From the IMG/VR virus record IMGVR_UViG_3300045996_001143, positions 1 through 43,265 of that record: DNA of 43,265 nt, one strand, 5' to 3'. The stretch is from a virus. Within the stretch, counting starts at the first letter, position 1; each line of letters starts with the position of its first letter. Below the pieces are notes generated by a model that was given only the letters and a program-made list of their open reading frames with translations, did not search any database and was not told the DNA's origin. Both the position numbers and the translations under genes were made by a program. Below are positions 14,720-21,121 of this stretch, piece by piece.

Positions 14720-15632
14720 TCGACAAGCTGATGAGCTTCTTAAGCTCGAAGAGCTAGCAGCCGGCCGGGCTTCCCGAGAGCTGAGAGCCTCGATCCGAGC
14801 CATAGCGGCCGATGCTAAACGGCGCTGGGCCGAGCTTGGTCCTGAGCCGGGGCCGGTCCAGCTCCTTCTCTTCCAGAGCCAACTGGCCGGAGAAATCGAG
14901 ACCCTGAAGCGTATCCGGATTGACCTAACTAGTACGGCTGAGGAAGCTGTCCGGCTCGGGATCAGTCATGGCCTTGAGCAAGGGACCAATCTTGTTCAGC
15001 CTTCCTGGGAGATCCCGGCCGAGGTTGCCGCAACCGTGGCCATGGTCTCTCTCACAGTCGCCCGCCAGCTCGATCAAGCCTCGAAGCTGGCCAAGCTACA
15101 AGGGTTCGATCTTGATCAGACCCTGGCCGCTGCGTTCCTCACGGTCACAAGAGCGGAATCCTCGGGTCGATGGCTAGTCACTCGGGCAAGTTCTTATGGT
15201 GTAACGCTGGTAGGTCAGAGAAACGATCTTGATCGGGTCTGGCGGGCTGAACGTGATGGCTGTTTGGGATGCATGGCCTACAGCGGCAAGATCCAGCGCC
15301 GAGGAAGGTTCCCAGGAGATCTGACCTTTGGGACTAAGCCCCTCACTTCTGTCTCAATTCCAGGCCCTCCTTTACATCCTAATTGCCGCTGCCAGCTCGC
15401 TCTTCTTCCTTCGGACGATCACAGAGCGGCCGAGGCTTTGGCACGTGAGGCCCGTAGATCGGTCATTAAGGGCTGGTCTTTGGAGTCTGAGAGCGAATCT
15501 GAGCGGCTCAAGGCCGCTGATCGGCTTTTACGTCAAGGGGCCGGCCTGCCCAAGACTGTCGAGGAACGGGCTAGGGCCTCAGTACGAGCTGCCAAGGAAG
15601 GCCGTAGAAAGTTCCGGCGTCCAGTACCCTGA
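14685..15632 (+). CDS. MuF-like head morphogenesis protein
   Basis: A 315-aa protein. GGAGG sits 7 nt before ATG14685. The N-terminal two thirds is helical, rich in Ala and Arg. The C-terminal part contains the MuF signature region with GCMAYSGKIQRRG and HPNCRCQL at about residue 231. Such proteins enter the capsid in low copy and assist head assembly or are ejected. No toxin domain is attached, unlike some MuF proteins. Confidence 0.85.
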   Translation: MASVSQLLALLDRQADELLKLEELAAGRASRELRASIRAIAADAKRRWAELGPEPGPVQLLLFQSQLAGEIETLKRIRIDLTSTAEEAVRLGISHGLEQGTNLVQPSWEIPAEVAATVAMVSLTVARQLDQASKLAKLQGFDLDQTLAAAFLTVTRAESSGRWLVTRASSYGVTLVGQRNDLDRVWRAERDGCLGCMAYSGKIQRRGRFPGDLTFGTKPLTSVSIPGPPLHPNCRCQLALLPSDDHRAAEALAREARRSVIKGWSLESESESERLKAADRLLRQGAGLPKTVEERARASVRAAKEGRRKFRRPVP

Positions 15633-15655
15633 TCCTGTTCTGGCATGTGCCAGGC

Positions 15656-15680
15656 CCCAGCCTGGAGCTGGGCTCTCTTT
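15656..15680 (+). terminator. Hairpin with short T-run between MuF-like and scaffold genes
   Basis: CCCAGC-CTGGA-GCTGGG followed by CTCTCTTT. The 6-bp stem and pyrimidine run make a weak terminator or attenuator that could tune expression of the abundant capsid genes against the upstream genes. Confidence 0.45.
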
Positions 15681-15696
15681 CAGCCCTGGAGGCATC

Positions 15697-16389
15697 ATGC
15701 TTATTCGTTCGTTCCTGCCCTCCCTTATTCCGTTCATGACCATTGACGCCGGAGGGGACTCTGGTGGCTCTTCTGATCAGAGTTCAGACCAAGGGGGACA
15801 GCAAGATCAGAACGATAAGCAAGACCAAAGTCAGAGCGATGACAAAGGACTTCCTAAGCCAGGCTCTGACGAATTCGCGCAATTGTCCCCAGCCACTCAA
15901 GCCGAGATCCGGAAACTTCGGAATGAGAATCAGAACATCCGGGCTCGGGCTAAGACTGCCGAGGACAGCCAGGCTGAGCTTTTGAAGAAGTTGGCCGAGG
16001 CTCTCGGGCTTAGCAAGGATGGGGACAAGCCAGACCCGGATCAGCTCACAGCAGAACTAACCAAGGCTCAGGAAGCCCAGAAGCGTAGTGATCTCGCTGT
16101 GAAGGTGCTCCGGCTTGCTCCCAAGGCAGGAGCTAATCCAGATGCAATGGTGGAGTCCGATTCCTTCATGACGACGGCTCTCGCTTTGGGATCAGTCCCA
16201 GATGCTGAGCTAATCGAGCTGATTAAGTCTACTGTGGCTGAAAAGTCATGGATGAAGGCGCAAACTTCCGCTACCCGTTCCGGAGGGGACATGGCTGGAG
16301 GCCAACCCCCTGGAGAGAAGAAATACGCTACTCCGGCCGACCGGCTGAGAGCCGCCTACGCCAATAGCGGCAATGGCACACAGACATAA
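15697..16389 (+). CDS. Capsid scaffolding protein
   Basis: A 230-aa protein from ATG15697 behind GGAGG. Early residues are highly polar and Gln/Asp/Ser-rich (SSDQSSDQGGQQDQND). A long predicted coiled coil follows (TQAEIRKLRNENQNIRARA, then AELLKKLAEALGL). The C-terminus ends in a basic helix of the kind scaffolds use to bind capsid protein. It lies directly before the major capsid gene, the canonical place. No protease is visible nearby. Confidence 0.85.
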   Translation: MLIRSFLPSLIPFMTIDAGGDSGGSSDQSSDQGGQQDQNDKQDQSQSDDKGLPKPGSDEFAQLSPATQAEIRKLRNENQNIRARAKTAEDSQAELLKKLAEALGLSKDGDKPDPDQLTAELTKAQEAQKRSDLAVKVLRLAPKAGANPDAMVESDSFMTTALALGSVPDAELIELIKSTVAEKSWMKAQTSATRSGGDMAGGQPPGEKKYATPADRLRAAYANSGNGTQT

Positions 16390-16404
16390 GAAAGAGAGAA
16401 ACTA

Positions 16405-17370
16405 ATGGCCGTTTCATTGGCCCAGGCTGCCACGCTGTCACAGAATGACCTTCAGCGAGGCGTGATTGAGACCTTTGTCCAGCTCAGCCCTGTGCTGGAC
16501 CGGCTTCCCCTGATGTCTATCGAGGGTAATGCTTTCGCATACAACACTGAAGGCACCCTTCCCGGCGTGGCGTTCCGTAACGTCAACGAGGCGTATACGG
16601 AATCGACCGGCGTTGTCAACCAAGCCACTGAGTCCCTGGTGATCATGGGTGGGGATGCTGACGTAGACCGCTTCATCGTCCAGACCCGAGGCAACCTGAA
16701 TGATCAGAGGGCTGTCCAGACCCGGCTCAAGGTCAAGGCATCGTCCTACCGATTCCAGGATGCCTTCTTCAATAATGATGTCGCGGCCGGTGGCGAAGCT
16801 GCCAAGGGCTTTGACGGATTGAAGAAGCGTCTGACCGGTGCTCAGGTGATCGCTGGAGGTACGAACGGGATCAATGTCGTCGGCAACGGGACCACTGATC
16901 CTCACGTGTTCCTTGACAAGCTGGACGAGCTTCTTGGCTTGGTCCCTGGGATCGGGCCGGACAATGGCGCGATCTACGCCAACAGCTTCATTCTTCCCAA
17001 GGTCCGGAGTGCTACCCGGCGCATCGGTGGGACGGAGATCATCCAGGAGGATCTCACCAGAAAGCGAATCCTGACCTACAACGGGATTCCGCTTCTCGAT
17101 CCAGGGGACAATCTGGCCGGGACCAAGATTCTTCCCCAGACCGAGACCCAGGGAGCCAGCTCCGTGGCCAGCTCGATCTACGCGGTCAAGTTCGGCGAGG
17201 ACGAGAACGACGGAGGCGTGACCGGCCTCACCAATGGAGGGGTCATGGTCGATGATCTCGGCTTCCTCCAGTCCCAGCCTGTCTACCGGACCCGGATCGA
17301 GTTCTACTGCGGTCTTGCGCTTTTCGCAGGCAAGGCAGCGGCCCGGCTGACCGGCATTCTTAACGGCTGA
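16405..17370 (+). CDS. Major capsid protein
   Basis: A 321-aa HK97-fold capsid protein, typical length. Recognisable features are the N-terminal arm, a beta-rich E-loop region (TLPGVAFRNVNEAY), the spine helix, and a C-terminal region with KILTYNGIPLLDPGD-type sequence (here RILTYNGIPLLDPGD) and a final SQPVYRTRIEFYCGL strand. AAAGAGAGAAAC precedes the ATG. By eye it uses GCG, CGT, GTC and AAC codons more than its neighbours, which fits selection for high expression. A disordered protein and the connector genes follow. Confidence 0.92.
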   Translation: MAVSLAQAATLSQNDLQRGVIETFVQLSPVLDRLPLMSIEGNAFAYNTEGTLPGVAFRNVNEAYTESTGVVNQATESLVIMGGDADVDRFIVQTRGNLNDQRAVQTRLKVKASSYRFQDAFFNNDVAAGGEAAKGFDGLKKRLTGAQVIAGGTNGINVVGNGTTDPHVFLDKLDELLGLVPGIGPDNGAIYANSFILPKVRSATRRIGGTEIIQEDLTRKRILTYNGIPLLDPGDNLAGTKILPQTETQGASSVASSIYAVKFGEDENDGGVTGLTNGGVMVDDLGFLQSQPVYRTRIEFYCGLALFAGKAAARLTGILNG

Positions 17371-17417
17371 TCTTCAGTCCGTCCATTACAAGATCAGAAT
17401 CAGGAGATCAGTTCAAT

Positions 17418-17978
17418 ATGGCTGACGAGAAGCAAGCACGAAACAGAAGCGGGGATCAGCCCGCCAGCGAGGACACCACGGCTCAGCCGGCCGACTCAGG
17501 AGGCCAGACGTTCAATCTGGTCACGCCTTCATCCAATCCTGAGGGAGCTGGGGAGTCCGGCGTTCCGGTTGCCCTGGGAGGCGTGTCCAGCGTCCCGGTT
17601 CAGGAGAACAGCGGAGATACGGCCGAGGCAGCGGCCAGCTCGGTGGATGATCACCGGACTGGAGAGCGGCCTTGGGTGACCCGAGCTGAGGGAGAAGTCC
17701 CTGGCACCGAGTCCCATACGGCTCCAGGGGATGCTCCGGCTGATACCACGGACCCGAGGGAGCGGCTTTCGACGGCTACCCCGAGCGGCTCTGAGCTGGC
17801 CAAGGCCGCTCAGGCTGGTCTGGGCTCTGTCGTGGCCTATGCCAAGGTGGGCGAGTCGGCTCCGGTTCCCTCTGTCGAGGGGGGCCGGATCGAGCGATAC
17901 CAAGTGCCCGTAGACCAGTTTGGGAATACGGTCACGGTCGAGCACAACATCGATACGGGCAAGTCTCGGCGAGTCTGA
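17418..17978 (+). CDS. Low-complexity head-associated protein
   Basis: A 186-aa protein dominated by Ala, Ser, Pro, Gly, Glu and Asp through residue 130 or so, so largely disordered. A C-terminal stretch contains ERYQVPVDQFGNTVTVEHN and may be folded. It is placed between the major capsid and the first connector. Proteins in that slot are often decoration proteins or head fibres, but the sequence alone does not prove it. The stop is 3 nt from the next ATG. Confidence 0.65.
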   Translation: MADEKQARNRSGDQPASEDTTAQPADSGGQTFNLVTPSSNPEGAGESGVPVALGGVSSVPVQENSGDTAEAAASSVDDHRTGERPWVTRAEGEVPGTESHTAPGDAPADTTDPRERLSTATPSGSELAKAAQAGLGSVVAYAKVGESAPVPSVEGGRIERYQVPVDQFGNTVTVEHNIDTGKSRRV

Positions 17979-17981
17979 CTT

Positions 17982-18365
17982 ATGCCTAGCTACGTCACTC
18001 CGGATGAGCTAGAGGACTTCCTGGATTCAGATCCAGGAACTACTCATCCGGAGCGACTCCTAGAACGGGCCTCGGAGATCATTGATGGTCTCCTGGTTGG
18101 CAGGGTCTATGACGTGGACACGGCCGGGCTTCCCACAGACAGCACCGTTCAGACCAAGATCAAAAGAGCGGTCTTGCTCCAAGCTCAATACATGATCGCT
18201 CTAGGGGACGAGACTGGCGTAAAAGGCCAGTTCTCTTCCCTGAGTACCGGAGGCGTTAGCTGGTCACGAGCTGGGGACTCTTCGGCCGCTGTGGTGGCTC
18301 CGGCTGTTCAGGACTTCTTCCGAGTGGCCGGACTGCCAGGGACTCTCACACTCAGGATTGGCTGA
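17982..18365 (+). CDS. Head-tail connector (adaptor) protein
   Basis: A 127-aa protein beginning with the Gp6-like pattern: TPDELEDFL, helices, then KIKRAVLLQAQYMIALGD and a Ser/Gly loop. Length, helical content and gene order match the adaptor that joins the portal to the stopper. The stop overlaps the next start. Confidence 0.8.
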   Translation: MPSYVTPDELEDFLDSDPGTTHPERLLERASEIIDGLLVGRVYDVDTAGLPTDSTVQTKIKRAVLLQAQYMIALGDETGVKGQFSSLSTGGVSWSRAGDSSAAVVAPAVQDFFRVAGLPGTLTLRIG

Positions 18366-18706
18366 TGTTTGCCGTTCCGAGTGTGGCTCTGGTGATCGAA
18401 ACTCCTGGAGCTGTCCCCGATCCTCTGGACGAAACTCCAGTAACAGGAGAGCCCGAGACTGTCACGGTTCAAGGAGTGGTGATCCCTGAAGGATCTAGCT
18501 CTGACAACCGGGAAGTGATGACACGTACACAGATCGAGACTTTCTATCGGGTCTTTGTCGAGGGGTCATGTCCTTATCTAGTGCCTACCTCGAAGGTGCG
18601 CTGGTCTGGACTGACTCTCGATATTCGGGGGAAACCTGAATTCTGGCCTGATGGAGTAGGTGGAATCTCGCACACTGAGGCCCTGGCGGCTCTGGTGACA
18701 GGATGA
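18365..18706 (+). CDS. Head closure (stopper) protein
   Basis: A 113-aa beta-rich protein (VTVQGVVIPEG, TRTQIETFYRVFVEG). It overlaps the preceding connector and the next gene by 1-4 nt. In siphoviruses this slot holds the head completion or stopper protein that seals DNA in the capsid. The call rests on order, size and secondary-structure impression. Confidence 0.7.
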   Translation: MFAVPSVALVIETPGAVPDPLDETPVTGEPETVTVQGVVIPEGSSSDNREVMTRTQIETFYRVFVEGSCPYLVPTSKVRWSGLTLDIRGKPEFWPDGVGGISHTEALAALVTG

Positions 18707-18981
18707 GCCGAGTAGAGCTGTATCCAGACTGGGAAAGAACGGTTCAGAGAGCCTCAGATCCCCAAATTAGGGCTCGGGCCGAGAAAGCCTTGGACTGGGC
18801 CATCAGAACAGCCCCAGTCGATACGGGAGAGTACAAAAGCAAGCTCAGAATGAGAGCCCTCCCTGGAGGGGGCTACCGGATAGAAGCTCTAGCTGATCAT
18901 TCTGTCTTTGTCGAATTTGGGACCTGGAAAATGGCTCCCTACCATACTTTGGCGGTAGCTCTCGGAGCTGCCAGGACATGA
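18703..18981 (+). CDS. HK97 Gp10-like tail connector
   Basis: A 92-aa protein with the family's pattern: DWAIRTAPVDTGEYKSKLR, a Gly-rich turn, then HSVFVEFGTWKMAPYHTL near the end. Members join the tail tube to the head. It overlaps the previous gene (ATGA). Confidence 0.85.
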   Translation: MSRVELYPDWERTVQRASDPQIRARAEKALDWAIRTAPVDTGEYKSKLRMRALPGGGYRIEALADHSVFVEFGTWKMAPYHTLAVALGAART

Positions 18982-18990
18982 AAGAGAATC

Positions 18991-19188
18991 ATGGGAACTA
19001 AGGTAGAAGTCCGTTTTCCCTTCCCGGACTATGACTATCAGGCTCGGAGAATCATTCCGGCTGAAGAAGGTGGCCGGACTCACAAGGTTGGGGACGTGGT
19101 CGAGCTGGACGATGAAGTAGCCCGGCTCCGGATCGCTGATGGCTTTGCTGTCGAGACTGACTCTCGTAAGACCCCCAAGGAGAGCTAA
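18991..19188 (+). CDS. 65-aa small protein in the connector cluster
   Basis: A small beta-rich protein (KVEVRFPFPDYDYQARRIIPA, then KVGDVVELDDEVARLRIADGFA). It resembles short SH3-like or hub proteins often found beside connectors. The ATG lies 9 nt after the previous stop, and its own stop overlaps the next ATG. No specific function is known to me. Confidence 0.65.
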   Translation: MGTKVEVRFPFPDYDYQARRIIPAEEGGRTHKVGDVVELDDEVARLRIADGFAVETDSRKTPKES

Positions 19189-19610
19189 TGCCTGTCGGGA
19201 CTCAGACCGATCCACATCGGTTAGTCACTGAGTTTCCCGATATCGAAACAATTACGGGACGCTATCTCCGTGATCAGTTCGGCTCGGACGCATACGTTTA
19301 CACCGTGCTTCCTTCCACAGTGACCTATGACAAGCCCGTCATTAGAGCGCTGAGGATCGGAGGACAGCAATCATGGCCAGTGATCGATAATCCCCAAGTG
19401 GACTTCGATGTCTGGGCCAGAACGTTGGCAGAAGTCAAGGCCGCTGTTAGTAGGGCTCGGGCTTACTGCCAAGCAATGAAGGGCTTCACCTATATGGGTG
19501 GAGTGATCACTAGAACAGAGGAATTCGCTGGTCCGGTCAGAAGGCCGGAGACAGATGAGGGACTGGAGCGAATCGGCTTCAGCTTTGCTTTCGGGCTTCA
19601 GAAGATCTAA
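19188..19610 (+). CDS. Tail terminator protein
   Basis: A 140-aa protein. Length, fold pattern (alternating strands and helices, IRALRIGGQQSWPVIDNPQVDFDVWA) and position before the tail tube gene match tail terminators, which cap the tail at the head end. The call rests on order and size. Confidence 0.75.
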   Translation: MPVGTQTDPHRLVTEFPDIETITGRYLRDQFGSDAYVYTVLPSTVTYDKPVIRALRIGGQQSWPVIDNPQVDFDVWARTLAEVKAAVSRARAYCQAMKGFTYMGGVITRTEEFAGPVRRPETDEGLERIGFSFAFGLQKI

Positions 19611-19622
19611 GGAGAGAGAACA

Positions 19623-20198
19623 ATGGCAGGCGATGCCACTAATGTCCGGATCGGTGTCTCTGGTCTGGCGTATACAGCAATTGTCGGCTCCACTGTTCCG
19701 AGCACTCTAACCGGAGCTTGGGCAGCGGCATGGACTGACCTTGGGCTGATCCTCAAGGAGGACGGTCTGACCGAGGCCATGGACATGGAGCGTAATGAGT
19801 TCTTTGCCTGGGGCTATCAGTCTCCAGTCCGGAGCCAGGTTCTCCGTAAGACCATCACGTTCCGAGCGGTCTTCTTGGAGTCCAAGGCGCACGTTCTCAG
19901 TCTCTACCACGCGCATCCACTCTCAGGCATGACCAGCTCGGGATCTGGCGCTGATCAAGCTCTGACCTGGACACAAGGCCAGTCCAGTGATCCGGACGTG
20001 AGAGCGCTGGGCCTTGACATCATCGACGGGACCAAGCGGAACAGGTTCATTGTTCCTCGGGCAGAAGTGACCGAGCGTGGCGATATCGTCTATAAAGAAG
20101 ACGATATGGTCCAGTACGACATGACCTTTACGGCCCTCCTGGCCTCGGATGGCTCATCTGTTCAGCGCATGTACGGAGGCGTAGCCGCTCCGGTCTGA
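19623..20198 (+). CDS. Major tail (tube) protein
   Basis: A 191-aa protein from ATG19623 after AAGGAGAGAACA. It is beta-rich with the tube-protein pattern GLTEAMDMERNEFFAWGYQSPVR, and KRNRFIVPRAEVTERGDI further on. It is followed by a strong hairpin and then the frameshifting chaperone pair, exactly the order expected for tube, chaperones, tape measure. Confidence 0.85.
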   Translation: MAGDATNVRIGVSGLAYTAIVGSTVPSTLTGAWAAAWTDLGLILKEDGLTEAMDMERNEFFAWGYQSPVRSQVLRKTITFRAVFLESKAHVLSLYHAHPLSGMTSSGSGADQALTWTQGQSSDPDVRALGLDIIDGTKRNRFIVPRAEVTERGDIVYKEDDMVQYDMTFTALLASDGSSVQRMYGGVAAPV

Positions 20199-20211
20199 TA
20201 AGGTCTCGGAT

Positions 20212-20254
20212 ACAGGACCAGCTCTGTGAATCGCACTCGGGGGGCTGGTCCTGT
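20212..20254 (+). terminator. Hairpin after the tail tube gene
   Basis: A perfect 11-bp inverted repeat ACAGGACCAGC / GCTGGTCCTGT with a 21-nt loop and no T-run. It lies between the abundant tail tube gene and the low-abundance chaperone genes, where partial termination is expected. Confidence 0.6.
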
Positions 20255-20280
20255 CCCGACTATCTAGGAGACCGTGCCAC

Positions 20281-20658
20281 GTGTCCGAAGAGACCTTTGA
20301 CCCGAAATTTGATCTTGACCTGGACGCTCAGGACGATGCAATCTCGGCCGAGGCCGAGGCCAAAGAAGTCAAGATCAAGGTCCGGATCGCCGGCCGGACT
20401 ATCGAGTTCCCTCCGCTCCGAGACTGGCCCTATGACACTCAGGAGACCATCTCAGACGGCTTCCTGATCGAGGCCATAGAGGATGTCATGGAAAGGCAGC
20501 TTGGCCGAGACGGGGCCAAGGAGCTGGGGGAGTTCCTCCGCAAGCAACCCGGCCAGAAGATCGTAGACATCATGCAGCACCTTGACCGAGTGTCGGGGGT
20601 CAAGACGGGGGATTTTTCTTCCTCCAATCGAGCCTCACGCAGGAATCGACGGCGTTAG
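20281..20658 (+). CDS. Tail assembly chaperone, upstream (G-like) product
   Basis: A 125-aa acidic helical protein from GTG20281, with AGGAG 10 nt upstream. It is the zero-frame product of the chaperone pair that guides tail tube assembly around the tape measure. The C-terminus turns basic (NRASRRNRRR), as expected for residues after the shift site that are not under strong constraint. The -1 frame is open from 20586. Confidence 0.85.
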   Translation: MSEETFDPKFDLDLDAQDDAISAEAEAKEVKIKVRIAGRTIEFPPLRDWPYDTQETISDGFLIEAIEDVMERQLGRDGAKELGEFLRKQPGQKIVDIMQHLDRVSGVKTGDFSSSNRASRRNRRR

Positions 20659-21098
20659 AGGCTGACTTCCAGGAGTTCTATCATCTGGAGCTGACGGACT
20701 TCTACCGAGGGAAGATCTCCAAGAGACGGATGATCGTCCTGATCAAGGGACTTCTCTACCGTGAGACATCACGGTTCCGGACAGCCTTCTTGGAGCTGGA
20801 GCATTCATGGTCAACTCAGGATGAGCTTCTGGCCTCGATCAATGACCGGATAGCCTCGCTCTTCGAGCTGACACGGGTCAAGGGCACCAAAGACCGGTTT
20901 AAGAAGCCGGCTCCGTTGCCGCGTCCCAAAGTGGGACAGCAATCAGATATGCTCGGTGCTGACCAAGACCAAGAAGCTAATGATCTTGCTCTTGAGTACC
21001 TACGCCAGTTTTCCCCCGGAGGGAAAGGCGAAGGATCATCGTCCATCCCCGAAGTGGCAGCTCTGCGCACGGTCGAGGATGAACGCCATGTGATCTGA
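20281..21098 (+). CDS. Tail assembly chaperone, frameshifted (GT-like) product
   Basis: Formed by a -1 shift within 20586-20658. The -1 frame has a stop at 20583-20585 and then stays open to 21098. Its sequence just after the overlap, LEADFQEFYHLELTDFYRG followed by RRMIVLIKGL, is the familiar start of the T domain in actinophage chaperones. The separate in-frame ATG at 20730 is probably not used because conserved sequence lies upstream of it. Total product about 272 residues. Confidence 0.8.
20594..20619 (+). other. Candidate -1 ribosomal frameshift site
   Basis: Within the overlap there are a G5 run (20595-20599), a second G5 run (20607-20611) and a T5 run (20613-20617). GGGGGAT at 20607-20613 and TTTTTCT at 20613-20619 allow P-site re-pairing in the -1 frame. 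Neither is a textbook X-XXY-YYZ heptamer for both tRNAs, so the exact site is uncertain. Confidence 0.5.
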
Positions 21099-21121
21099 GC
21101 TGACCTCTCGGGGAGGGATCT

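Noticed and set aside
20730-21098. Separate 122-aa gene starting at ATG20730
   Set aside because: Conserved chaperone sequence in the same frame lies upstream of that ATG, so a -1 frameshift fusion is the better model.
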